In this document: positions 27,037 to 35,168 of the stretch, piece after piece | How positions within the stretch are numbered: the stretch's first letter is position 1 | Layout of the letters: each line of letters begins with the position of its first letter | Assembly (NCBI GenBank): GCA_046483065.1 | Contig: JAWODW010000104.1 | Coordinates: forward strand, 39,688 to 103,687 | DNA length: 64,000 bases | Origin: JAWVYT01 sp046483065 | GTDB lineage: Bacteria; Gemmatimonadota; Gemmatimonadetes; Longimicrobiales; RSA9 | Reading direction: 5' to 3' | Made by a program: the position numbers and the translations under genes | The notes under the pieces: model-generated | Told to the model about the DNA's origin: nothing | Database searches by the model: none | The model's input: the letters and a program-made list of their open reading frames with translations, nothing else

Positions 27037-28194
27037 TCAGCCGCCGCCCCGACGCTTGGCCTTCCCCTTGGAGCTCGACGACCCCGAGCTTGTGGCGCCC
27101 CGGGCGCTGGACGGCGGGCTGGTGCGCACGCTCGGACGCGAGCTCGCCGCGCCGGTGCTGCCAGAGCCGCCCGGCACGTATCCGCGCCCCTTCACCATCC
27201 GACCGCCACTGCCCGCCGGCGTGGTGGGCTGCACCACGATCACCCCCGGGCCGTAGCTCGGAGTGTAGTACCCGCCGTAGCCATAGTAGCCGCCGTACCC
27301 GTAATACCGGTCGTAGCCGTAGTAGAACGGGTCGTAGCCGTACGGCCCCCGGGGACTCCAGACGCCCCAGCCGCCGAGGCGGCCGTAACTGTAGCCGTAA
27401 TCGCCATGGCGGTCGGGCCGGGGCTCACGGGCCACGGCGAACCGATCGGGGAAGCTCACGGCCACGGCCACGTCGATCACCGCAGGTGGCACACCGGCGT
27501 CCGCCAGCTCCACCAGCCGATCCGCATCCAGGCGGAGCGGGTCGCCCTGCTCCACGATCCAGGCCCTCACCGCTTCCGCGTCCGTTCGGGTGTTGGCCTC
27601 GATGATCTCGTCCACGCGGATCCTGGCCGACGCGGCGACCCGTGCCGCCTCCACGGCACGACCGGGCTCCACGGCCACCCGGCCGGTCAGGCCCGCGGCC
27701 GTGACGCGCGTGGCCGGCGCGGGCCGGTACCGCTTCACCCACGCCACGCTCTGGCCTGCAGCGCCCAGCGCCCGAATCTCGATCCAGCGATCGGGCTCCA
27801 CCATGGCCATGAGCCCCCGGGTCCGTCGCTCGGTGCCCCCGCACGTCAGCTCGGCCCGGGTGAACACCCGATGGCCATCCGTCGAGAAGCGCGCCGCCTC
27901 CGCACCGGTGCACCCGGCCACATCGGCCGGCCGGGGCACGTCATCGCCGCGAACCACACGGCGGTCGGTGACCTCCGCGTCCACCACCGTCAGGAACGCC
28001 ACGCCCTCCCGCTCCGGCACCACGCATGTCATGGGGCCGTGGTCCGCGGCCGCTTCCACCCAGCAGCCCAGGTACGGGAGCCACCGGCCGTCGTCGAGCT
28101 CCGCCGCCTGACCCTGGGCCGGCACCGCCGCTCCGAGCCACAGCGCCGCCGGGACCAGCATCGCCAGCCACGTCGTCTTCTGCCGCGTCCTCAT
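27037..28194 (-). CDS. Secreted protein with Gly/Tyr-rich low-complexity C-terminus
   Basis: 385 residues. A signal peptide (ending AVPAQGQA) leads to a globular part with cysteines (LGCWVE, MTCVVPE, VAGCTGAE, ELTCGG), probably disulfide-bonded, then a helical segment (about 180-245) and a Tyr/Gly tract YYGYGGYYGYGGYYTPSYG, ending in Ser/Pro/Lys-rich tail KGKAKRRGGG. No known family was recognised. It is coupled by ATGA to the barrel protein upstream, suggesting a cell-surface pair. Confidence 0.75.
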   Translation of the reverse strand: MRTRQKTTWLAMLVPAALWLGAAVPAQGQAAELDDGRWLPYLGCWVEAAADHGPMTCVVPEREGVAFLTVVDAEVTDRRVVRGDDVPRPADVAGCTGAEAARFSTDGHRVFTRAELTCGGTERRTRGLMAMVEPDRWIEIRALGAAGQSVAWVKRYRPAPATRVTAAGLTGRVAVEPGRAVEAARVAASARIRVDEIIEANTRTDAEAVRAWIVEQGDPLRLDADRLVELADAGVPPAVIDVAVAVSFPDRFAVAREPRPDRHGDYGYSYGRLGGWGVWSPRGPYGYDPFYYGYDRYYGYGGYYGYGGYYTPSYGPGVIVVQPTTPAGSGGRMVKGRGYVPGGSGSTGAASSRPSVRTSPPSSARGATSSGSSSSKGKAKRRGGG

Positions 28195-28985
28195 ACGCCC
28201 CTCCCCGACGTCCGGAAGGCGAACCCGAGGGTCGCCCGCAGCCCGGACAGGTCGATGTCGTTGTATCCCTCATAGACCGTGGGATCCACTCCCCCGCTGC
28301 CCCACAGCTGCCGGACCTCGGCCCGGATCAGGAAGTGGGGCGAGAGCGACAGGTCCAACCCCGCCGCCGCATACGGCGTAAGGCCGTAGCCGCGGCTCGT
28401 GAAGCGGTCCTCGAAGATGTCGAGGGTCGCCTCGTACACGAAGTCGCCACGGCGGGTGAACTCGTACCACGTCACCCCCGCGCCGGCCGCCACGTACGGC
28501 GACAGCGTCCGCGGAAGCCAGACGTACTCGCTGATAGAGCGGCCCCGAGGGAACAGGTACGCCCGCAGCCCCGCCATGAGACGGTACCGCCTGAAATCCG
28601 TGGTCTGGAGGATCGGTCGATCGTCCTGCCACACGTAGTCCCGCCACTCGGCCCGGACCGACCGGCCCGCGTACTCGAACCCCGCCGCAATGTCGAGGCG
28701 GTCCCCCATGTGGATCCCCGCCTCCACCATGAACGGCGCCGTGGCGAAGTCGCCCCGGGCCACCATCATGTCCTCCCGCGTCTCGGCGAACACGTCGCTG
28801 CTCTCGCCCGGCATCGCCCAGCCACTCACGAACGACACCGTCGCCACCGGACGACCGAACAGGAAGTCCGCTCGCTGCGCCGACACCGGTCCCGCCGGCA
28901 GCAGGAACAGGAGCGGCAGGAGCGAGAGGATCGCTGCGGCACCGAACGGCGGTCGCGTCCCTCGGTCTCCATTCGTGGCGTTCAT
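28191..28985 (-). CDS. Outer-membrane beta-barrel-like protein
   Basis: 264 residues from ATG 28985, preceded by GGAGGTGA at a spacing of five bases. Signal peptide ends GPVSAQ. The mature part shows alternating hydrophobic strands: MVEAGIHMGDRLDIAAGFEY, RLMAGLRAYLFP, PYVAAGAGVTWYEF, GLTPYAAAGLDLSLS, FLIRAEVRQLW, GLRATLGFAF, with an aromatic near-terminal residue. This is typical of small OmpA/OmpW-like barrels. Its end overlaps the start of the Gly/Tyr-rich secreted protein. Confidence 0.8.
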   Translation of the reverse strand: MNATNGDRGTRPPFGAAAILSLLPLLFLLPAGPVSAQRADFLFGRPVATVSFVSGWAMPGESSDVFAETREDMMVARGDFATAPFMVEAGIHMGDRLDIAAGFEYAGRSVRAEWRDYVWQDDRPILQTTDFRRYRLMAGLRAYLFPRGRSISEYVWLPRTLSPYVAAGAGVTWYEFTRRGDFVYEATLDIFEDRFTSRGYGLTPYAAAGLDLSLSPHFLIRAEVRQLWGSGGVDPTVYEGYNDIDLSGLRATLGFAFRTSGRGV

Positions 28986-29138
28986 GGCGGTCACCTCCAT
29001 CACAGGGATAGCTTCAATATACCAGGGCAACGGCCGTGCCGGTCCCCCCCGAGGGCCGATCCCCTCGCCACGCGGGCGCACACGCCCGCCTGTCCGTCCC
29101 CGAAACCATACACTCCACGTCCTGAAAAGAGGACAAAC

Positions 29139-29873
29139 TCAGCCGCCGGCCGGGTCGAGGAGGCCATGGGCGCGCAGGAGCGCCCGATCTTCGAGGATGG
29201 TCTTCGTGTCGGCATCGGCAGCGACGGCGCCATCAGAGAGGACCATGGCGCGCGGGCAGAGATCCCGGGCGAGGCTGAGGTCGTGGGTCGCCACGATGAG
29301 GGACTCGTCCCGGCGGCGCAGGGTGTCAATGACCCGGCGTCGCGCGCGTGCGTCGAGGGCGGCGGTGGGCTCGTCGAGTGCCAGGATATCGGGGTGCATG
29401 ACGAGGACGGTGGCGAGGGATGCGAGGCGCTTCTCACCGCCGGAGAGGTGGTGGGCGGCGCGGTCGGCGGCGTGGAGGAGGCCGAAGTCCTGGAGCTGGC
29501 TGCGTGCCGCTCGCTCCGCTGCCGCCGGGTCGTCGCCCTGGTTGAGGGGCCCGAAGGCCACGTCCTCGAGGAGCGAGGGCAGGAAGAGCTGGTCGTCGGG
29601 GTCCTGGAAGACGAGGCCCACGCGGCGGCGGATCTCCCGGGCGTTCTCTTCGGAGACTGTGAGTCCGTCCACGGCCACGTGCCCGGCGGCGGGGGTCAGG
29701 AGCCCGTTCAGGTGGAGCAGGAGCGTGCTCTTGCCGGCGCCGTTGGCCCCGATGACGGCCACGTGCTCCCCGGGCTCCACCTGGAAGGAGACGCCGTCGA
29801 GGATCGGCACACCGCCGGGGTACGCGAACCGAAGGTGGTCGACCTCGAGGCGGGCTCCGCCCCCCCGGGTCAC
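29139..29873 (-). CDS. cbiO: Energy-coupling-factor ABC transporter ATPase (CbiO/NikO type)
   Basis: 244 residues. Walker A GANGAGKST, Q-loop VFQDPDDQLF, signature LSGGEKRLA, Walker B ILALDEPTAALD and switch His in THDLS are all intact. The FQDPDDQLF pattern is that of ECF transporters. It powers import of Ni2+ or Co2+ with CbiQ and NikMN encoded upstream; the genes overlap by four bases. Confidence 0.93.
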   Translation of the reverse strand: MTRGGGARLEVDHLRFAYPGGVPILDGVSFQVEPGEHVAVIGANGAGKSTLLLHLNGLLTPAAGHVAVDGLTVSEENAREIRRRVGLVFQDPDDQLFLPSLLEDVAFGPLNQGDDPAAAERAARSQLQDFGLLHAADRAAHHLSGGEKRLASLATVLVMHPDILALDEPTAALDARARRRVIDTLRRRDESLIVATHDLSLARDLCPRAMVLSDGAVAADADTKTILEDRALLRAHGLLDPAGG

Positions 29874-30631
29874 AGGAGGGCGCTTCCGGCGATGGCCGCC
29901 ACGAGAATCACGAGGCCGGCCCCCTCCAGCACCGGATGCCCGTGGGGCGGGGCGGGTCCCAGCGCCGGCATCTCGCCGGTGAACCCCCGGGCCAGCATGG
30001 CGCGGTGGATCCGCTCGCTGCGGCTGAAGCTCCGTTGGAGCGCCGCGCCGGCGATGCCCATGAGGAGCCGGCGTCGAGGGGTGGCGCCGGCGGCGGCGTT
30101 CCGGCTCCGGGCGGCGCGTCGCAGCCGCTCCACCTCGTCGTTGAGGATGTAGAGGAACCGGTAGGCGAGGCCCAGAGACGTGGTGACCACCTCGGGCAGG
30201 TGTACGGCCCGGAGCGCCCGGACGAGCTCATCGAAGGGCGTGGTGCTCACGAGGATGACCGCGGCGCCGAGGGCCACGGCCGCCCGGCCCAGCACGGAGC
30301 CGAAGCGCAGGAGCCCGGCGTCGGTGACGGCCACGGGGCCGAAGCGGGCTACGGGCTCACCGGGCGCCAGGGCGAGGATCGCCACGGAGACCAGGACCAC
30401 GAAGCCGAGGGGCGCCGCCAGCCGCATCGCGAACGCGGTGGGCGGGATCCGTGCGGCGGCGGCCAGCGCCAGGACCAGGACGCCGAGGCCGGCCATCTGG
30501 GGCCACGCGCCCAGGGGCAGGAGGGCCGCGCCAAGGGCGATGGTCACGGTGCCCAGGAGCCGCACCGTGGGCGACCGCCGCGAGACGGGCGAGTCGACGT
30601 GGGCGTACTGGTCCAGGTGGTGGAAGCTCAC
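29870..30631 (-). CDS. cbiQ: Energy-coupling-factor transmembrane protein (CbiQ type)
   Basis: 253 residues from GTG 30631, inside the GTGA overlap with the preceding gene. Hydrophobic segments cover about residues 25-125. The coupling helices that touch the ATPase are visible as RRAARSRNAAAG and ERIHRAMLARGFTG (the A-x-x-x-R-G-F motif). It starts VSFHHLDQYAH, like many NikQ/CbiQ proteins. It links the ATPase to the substrate-binding membrane protein. Confidence 0.88.
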   Translation of the reverse strand: MSFHHLDQYAHVDSPVSRRSPTVRLLGTVTIALGAALLPLGAWPQMAGLGVLVLALAAAARIPPTAFAMRLAAPLGFVVLVSVAILALAPGEPVARFGPVAVTDAGLLRFGSVLGRAAVALGAAVILVSTTPFDELVRALRAVHLPEVVTTSLGLAYRFLYILNDEVERLRRAARSRNAAAGATPRRRLLMGIAGAALQRSFSRSERIHRAMLARGFTGEMPALGPAPPHGHPVLEGAGLVILVAAIAGSALL

Positions 30632-31536
30632 GTGGTCCGGGCGCTCCGTGCCGCCAGGCGGAAGAGGAGCCAGCCCAGAAGGAAGACCACGGCCACCCCC
30701 ACGGCGGCCGCCACCCAGGTCCCGCCCGGCGCGGTGTAGTCGGCCATGGGCGCCGAGAGGAGGGCGCGGCCCTGAACGCCGACAGCCTCCATGGAGGCCT
30801 CCAGCGCGTCCGGGAGGTCGGAGGCCCAGAGGCCCGCGGCCAGCGCCACGCCGGCGGCGGCCGTGACCACGGTGGTGGCGAGGCGGGTGCGACCCGAGAC
30901 CCGGGGCCCGGCCACCAGGTCGGGGCGGGCCCGGAGCACCATGGCCAGGATCCCCACGGTCAGCCCGGCCTCGGCCACCCCCACCAGGAGGTGGGCCCCA
31001 CCCACGGCCAGCACGGCGGTCTCCAGCGGCACGATCCCGGACAGCCCCAGTTCGAGCCCCACGGCCAGCCCGATGGCGGCGGCGGAAAGGAACGCGGCGG
31101 TGCCCGCGGCCGCGAGCCTGCGCCGCGGCCCGATCCCCGTGAGGGCGAGCTGCCAGCGGTAGAGGAGGTAGCCGCCGCCCGCGCCGAGCACGGCCAGGTT
31201 CAGCGTATTGGCCCCGAGGGCCGCGATCCCGCCGTCCTGGAAGAGGAGCGCCTGGACCAGGAGGACGGAGAAGAGGGCGAGCATGGCGGCCCACGGCCCC
31301 ACCACCACGGCGATGAGCACGCCTCCCAGCAGGTGTGCGCTGGTCCCGGCGCCCAGCGGGAAGTTGAACATCTGGGCGGCGAAGACGAAGGCCGTGGCGG
31401 CGCCCAGGAGCGGCGCCTGCCGGTCCTGGAGCTGGTCCCGGGAGCGGCGCGCGGCCACCGCCAGCGCTGCGGCGCTCAATGCCGCGGCGCCCGCGAGGAC
31501 GGGTGGGCTCAGGAGTCCATCGGGGATGTGGGCCAT
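30628..31536 (-). CDS. Nickel/cobalt ECF transporter S-component, fused NikM-NikN type
   Basis: 302 residues from ATG 31536, giving the N-terminus MAHIPDGLLSPP in which the early His belongs to the metal site that involves the N-terminus; a GTG two codons earlier would spoil this. The CbiM part has about seven membrane segments and MFNFPLGAGTSAHLLGG, a family hallmark. The C-terminal part has two more helices and a PDALEA element, a variant of the PDGLE motif of NikN/CbiN. The fused form is more often nickel than cobalt; choice is inferred. No cobalamin riboswitch was recognised before it. Confidence 0.85.
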   Translation of the reverse strand: MAHIPDGLLSPPVLAGAAALSAAALAVAARRSRDQLQDRQAPLLGAATAFVFAAQMFNFPLGAGTSAHLLGGVLIAVVVGPWAAMLALFSVLLVQALLFQDGGIAALGANTLNLAVLGAGGGYLLYRWQLALTGIGPRRRLAAAGTAAFLSAAAIGLAVGLELGLSGIVPLETAVLAVGGAHLLVGVAEAGLTVGILAMVLRARPDLVAGPRVSGRTRLATTVVTAAAGVALAAGLWASDLPDALEASMEAVGVQGRALLSAPMADYTAPGGTWVAAAVGVAVVFLLGWLLFRLAARSARTT

Positions 31537-31741
31537 AATCACGTGGGTCGCAGTGGCACCAGTGCGCCGGCAGGGGTGCTAGGATGGTAACCCCTCGGGT
31601 GAGGCCCGATCAAGCGGCCGGAGCGATGGCGCGTTCCGCCCGCACCGGGTGGACGGGGCCGTCCGCGTGCGCCCGCCGTTGCCCACCGGCCCCGGGTCCG
31701 CCATCATCCGGTGGATTTACACCCACCACCGGACCTCTCGG

Positions 31742-33649
31742 ATGCCTGAGCAGGAGACCACGAATCGGCCTGACCCGCGCTTCACCCGGGCGCTGCTCCG
31801 GGATGTCCGTGCGCTGCAGCGGATCCTGGAGGAAGGACTGATGGAGACAGGGGTCCGCCGCGTGGGTGCGGAGCAGGAGCTGATCCTGGTGGACGCCCAT
31901 CGTCGTGTGGCGCCCGTGGCCGCCAAGATCCTGAGCGCTCTGGACGACGACCGCTTCACCACGGAGCTCGCCCGATTCAACGTGGAGGTGAACGCGCCGC
32001 CGGCGGCCGTGACCCCGGCGCTCCTGTCGGATCTGGAGGTCACGCTGAAGGAGCTGGTGGCCCGGGTCCAGACGGAGGCCGTCCGGCACAGCGCGGACGT
32101 GGTCCTGACGGGGATCCTGCCGTGTCTGCACCAGCGGGATCTCTCACTGGAGAACATGACACCCCGGGACCGCTACCGCCGGCTGAACGAGGCGACCATG
32201 GCGCTGGCCGGCGGCCGGATGCTCCTCCACATCACCGGCGCCGACGAGCTCCGGGTGGAGCACGACTCGGTCATGATCGAGGCGTGCAACACCAGCTACC
32301 AGGTGCACCTCCAGGTGGAGCCCCAGGAGTTTCCCCGGCTCTACAACGCCGCCCAGCTCGTCATCGCGCCGCTCCTGTCCGCCGCGGCCAACTCGCCGTT
32401 CCTCTTCGGGAAGCGGCTCTGGGCCGAGACCCGGATCGCCGTCTTCCGCCAGTCCATCGATACTCGCGCCGCCTCACCGTCGCTCCGCCAGATGACGCGG
32501 CGAGTCCGCTTCGGCGACGCCTGGGTCGAGCGGTCCGTAGCCGAGTTGTTCGAGGAGGACATCGTACACCTCCGCACCATGATGACCCGGGAGCCCGACG
32601 AGGACCCGCTGGCCGTGCTGGACGCCGGCGGCATCCCCGAGCTGCGCTGCCTAAAGCTCCACAACGGTACTGTCTATCGGTGGAACCGACCGTGCTACGG
32701 CGTGACCGAAGGGAAGCCGCACCTGCGCATCGAGTGCCGGGCGCTGCCGTCGGGGCCCACCATCACCGACGAGGTGGCCAACTCCGCTTTCTGGCTCGGA
32801 CTCGTGGTCGGCGCCGCAGAGCGCTACCCGGACCTCCCGGCGCGCCTCGAGTTCGCCGACGCGAAGGCCAACTTCATCGCCGCCGCACGACGGGGGCTCA
32901 ACACCGCGTTCACCTGGCTCGACGGGGAGGCCGTGCCGGCGCCGGCGCTGATCCGGAACCGGCTCCTGCCGCTGGCCGCCGACGGACTGTCGCAGCTCGG
33001 CGTGGACGCCGAAGACGCCGCCCGCTACCTGAACGTCATCGACCGGCGCGTGGCCGGGAACCAGACCGGCGCCCGCTGGCTGGAGAAGTCCGCCCAGGCC
33101 ATGGCGGGGGAAGCGACCCCGCCGGAGCGCTGCGCCGCGCTCACGTCGGCCATGATCACGCGGCAGCGATCGGGCCGGCCCGTCCACGAATGGACGCTGG
33201 CCCGCATCGAGGAGGGGCTCGCCGTCACGGGCCCCACGGTGCCCACGGTGGATCAGTTCATGACCACTCAGCTCTTCACCGTCCACGAGGACGAGCTGGT
33301 GGACCTGGCCGCGTTCATCATGGATCGGGAGAAGACGCGGCAGATCCTTGTGGAGGACCGGGACTTCCGGCTGGTGGGACTCATCTCCTACCGGTCCCTC
33401 CTCCGGCTCCTGGCCACCGGCGGGATCCGGGAGCTGGGGGAGCCCGTCCCCGTGCGCGACGCCATGACCCGGGGCCCCATCACGATCCCGCCCGATACGA
33501 CCGTGGTGGACGCGATCCGGCTCATGCGGGAGCACGGGGTCTCCTGTCTGCCCGTGGTACAGGACGCGCAGCTGGTGGGGATCATCAGTGAGCGAGACTT
33601 CCTGCCGCTGGCCTCCGAGCTGCTCGACAACCCCACTCCTGGCGAATGA
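31742..33649 (+). CDS. Glutamate-cysteine-ligase family 2 (GCS2) protein fused to CBS domains
   Basis: 635 residues from ATG 31742. Residues about 20-490 form a GCS2-type carboxylate-amine ligase domain (GAEQELILVD with the catalytic Glu, ELARFNVEVN, HLQVEPQEFPRLYNAAQLV, IECRALPSGPTITDEVAN). The C-terminal 120 residues are two CBS repeats (DQFMTTQLFTVHEDELVDLAAFIMD and VRDAMTRGPITIPPDTTVVDAIRLMREHGVSCLPVV). CBS pairs bind adenosine ligands, so an energy-sensing switch on the ligase is likely. Related proteins make gamma-glutamyl amides or are YbdK-like; substrate unknown. The tesB gene follows at 10 bp. Confidence 0.88.
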   Translation: MPEQETTNRPDPRFTRALLRDVRALQRILEEGLMETGVRRVGAEQELILVDAHRRVAPVAAKILSALDDDRFTTELARFNVEVNAPPAAVTPALLSDLEVTLKELVARVQTEAVRHSADVVLTGILPCLHQRDLSLENMTPRDRYRRLNEATMALAGGRMLLHITGADELRVEHDSVMIEACNTSYQVHLQVEPQEFPRLYNAAQLVIAPLLSAAANSPFLFGKRLWAETRIAVFRQSIDTRAASPSLRQMTRRVRFGDAWVERSVAELFEEDIVHLRTMMTREPDEDPLAVLDAGGIPELRCLKLHNGTVYRWNRPCYGVTEGKPHLRIECRALPSGPTITDEVANSAFWLGLVVGAAERYPDLPARLEFADAKANFIAAARRGLNTAFTWLDGEAVPAPALIRNRLLPLAADGLSQLGVDAEDAARYLNVIDRRVAGNQTGARWLEKSAQAMAGEATPPERCAALTSAMITRQRSGRPVHEWTLARIEEGLAVTGPTVPTVDQFMTTQLFTVHEDELVDLAAFIMDREKTRQILVEDRDFRLVGLISYRSLLRLLATGGIRELGEPVPVRDAMTRGPITIPPDTTVVDAIRLMREHGVSCLPVVQDAQLVGIISERDFLPLASELLDNPTPGE

Positions 33650-33659
33650 GGAAGGTGCC

Positions 33660-34520
33660 GTGACCGAGTACACCGCGCAGGACCTGATCGAGACTCTCGA
33701 GCTGGAACCCCTGGAGCTCAATGTCTACCGGGGCCGGAACCGGGACATCGGGACCCGCCACATCTACGGCGGGCAGGTCCTGGCCCAGTCGGTGATGGCC
33801 GCCAGCCGCACCGTGGACGACGACCGCCCCATCCACAGCATGCACGGCTACTTCATCCTTCCCGGCGACCTCGAGGCCCCCGTGGTCTACTTCGTCGACC
33901 GGCTCCGCGACGGCGGCAGCTTCACCACCCGCCGCGTCACCGCCATCCAGCACGGCCGGGCCATCTTCAACATGGCGGCCTCGTTCCACAAGGTGGAGCC
34001 GGGGCCGACCCACCAGACACCGATGCCCGACGTGCCGGACCCCGATGGCCTGCCCACAGAGCTGGAGCTGATCCGCCGGATGGAGGACCGGATCCCCGAG
34101 GGCGCCCGGGCCATCCTGACACAGGACCGTCCCCTCGACATCCGGCCCGTGGACCCGGTGGACCCCTTCGACCCCGAGCCCCGCGACCCCGTCCGCCACA
34201 TCTGGGTCCGGACACTCGGCCACGTCGACGCATCGCTCCACCACCACGCCATCCTGGCCTACGCCTCCGACTACGGGCTCCTGGCCGCCGCGCTCCAACC
34301 CCACGGCATCACCTGGCGGCGCGACAACGTCATGGTGGCATCCCTCGACCACTCCCTCTGGTTCCACCGCCCCGTGGACGTCACCGACTGGCTCCTCTTC
34401 ACCATGGAGAGCCCCACCACCGGCGGCGCCCGCGGCTTCAGCCGCGGCACGTTCTATACGCGGGACGGGGAGCTGGTGGCGAGCGTGGCGCAGGAGGGGC
34501 TGGTGCGGCGCATCGACTGA
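33660..34520 (+). CDS. tesB: Acyl-CoA thioesterase II
   Basis: 286 residues from GTG 33660 with GAGGAAGG just upstream. Double hot-dog fold with the TesB blocks VYRGRNRDIGTRHIYGGQVLAQS, SMHGYFILPGD, ILAYASDYGLL (the catalytic Asp) and DHSLWFHRPVDVTDWLLF, then GGARGFSRGTFYTRDGELVASVAQEGLVR with the catalytic Gln. It hydrolyses medium- and long-chain acyl-CoA. Its stop abuts directly on the hairpin array. Confidence 0.95.
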   Translation: MTEYTAQDLIETLELEPLELNVYRGRNRDIGTRHIYGGQVLAQSVMAASRTVDDDRPIHSMHGYFILPGDLEAPVVYFVDRLRDGGSFTTRRVTAIQHGRAIFNMAASFHKVEPGPTHQTPMPDVPDPDGLPTELELIRRMEDRIPEGARAILTQDRPLDIRPVDPVDPFDPEPRDPVRHIWVRTLGHVDASLHHHAILAYASDYGLLAAALQPHGITWRRDNVMVASLDHSLWFHRPVDVTDWLLFTMESPTTGGARGFSRGTFYTRDGELVASVAQEGLVRRID

Positions 34521-34525
34521 CTGCC

Positions 34526-34579
34526 GGGCGGGGGCTCGCCTTCGGGCGGGGGCTCGCCTTCGGGCGGGGGCTCGCCTTC
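34526..34579 (+). repeat. Three perfect tandem 18-mers at the head of the hairpin array
   Basis: The unit GGGCGGGGGCTCGCCTTC occurs three times without a mismatch, beginning six bases after the tesB stop. Each unit contains a small GCTCGCCTTCGGGC hairpin when followed by the next. It merges into the CAACAGG array, whose first member carries the same CTCGCCTTCGG core. Confidence 0.85.
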
Positions 34580-34850
34580 GGCTCGCAACAGGCGGCCTTC
34601 GGCCGCAACAGGCCGGCTGCGCCGGCAACAGGCCTCCGCTTCGCTCCGGCAACACGCACCGCTGCGCGGTGCAACGGCTCGGCTTCGCCTCGCAACAGGC
34701 CCGCCTGGCGGCGGGCAACAGGCGGCGCGGCAGACGCCACGGCGACATTCGAAGGTGCCACGGGCGCGCCGCAGAGGCCCGGCCTGGCGGCCGGGTAACA
34801 GGCTCCCGTTGGTCGCAACAGGCTCGGCCCTACGGGCCTCGCAAGCGTGG
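34580..34850 (+). repeat. Left mini-hairpin array with constant CAACAGG
   Basis: Units of 20-24 bp consist of a variable hairpin followed by CAACAGG. Constant motifs start at 34586, 34606, 34626, 34650 (CAACACG), 34672 (CAACGG), 34693, 34716, 34796 (TAACAGG) and 34816, with a decayed member at 34841 and one disturbed stretch at 34724-34775. Examples of hairpins are CGGCC-TTC-GGCCG, CCGGC-TGC-GCCGG, CACCGC-TGC-GCGGTG and CCCGGCC-TGGC-GGCCGGG. Some have the form CTCG-palindrome-CTCG instead. Mean period over the seven regular members is about 21.7 bp. Confidence 0.9.
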
Positions 34851-34949
34851 GGCTCGCTGATCGTGGTCTCGTGGGGCCTGTTCAGGGCGACGGTGCGTCA
34901 CCCGCAGCTCGTCCCGGACGGTGGCTGCGGTATCACGCCGGGCAACGCG

Positions 34950-35168
34950 AGCGTCTTGCGAGGCACAGCCGAGCCCTCTTGCCGGCGCAGCCGGCCCTTG
35001 CGAGCCGAAGGCGAGCCTGTTGCGAGGCAAAGCCGAGCCTCTTGCCGGCGCAGCCGGCCGTTGCGAGCCGAAGGCGAGCCTGTTGCCGGAGCGCAGCGAA
35101 GGCCTATTGCTCCGCGGAGCGGAGCCTGTTGCGAGCCGGAGGCGAGCCTGTTGCGGCCGAAGGCCGCC
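34950..35168 (-). repeat. Right mini-hairpin array, inverted (constant CCTGTTG)
   Basis: Ten units in opposite orientation to the left array. The TTG of the constant motif falls at 34956, 34979, 34998, 35020, 35042, 35061, 35083, 35107, 35129 and 35151, again a mean period of about 21.7 bp. Cores include CGAG-CCGAAGG-CGAG (two identical copies and a CCGGAGG variant), CGAG-GCAAAGC-CGAG and CCGGCGCAGCCGG (twice). The last unit ends at the stop codon of the HAD hydrolase gene. Between the two arrays, 34851-34949, is about 100 bp without repeats or a recognisable gene. Confidence 0.9.

Noticed and set aside
31543..31741. A cobalamin riboswitch before the nickel/cobalt transporter genes
   Set aside because: A GCCACTG string is present, but neither the B12 box nor the conserved core helices could be traced.
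34521..35168. The hairpin arrays as a CRISPR array
   Set aside because: The constant part is only seven bases, the variable parts are self-complementary and partly identical to each other, and no cas genes are present.
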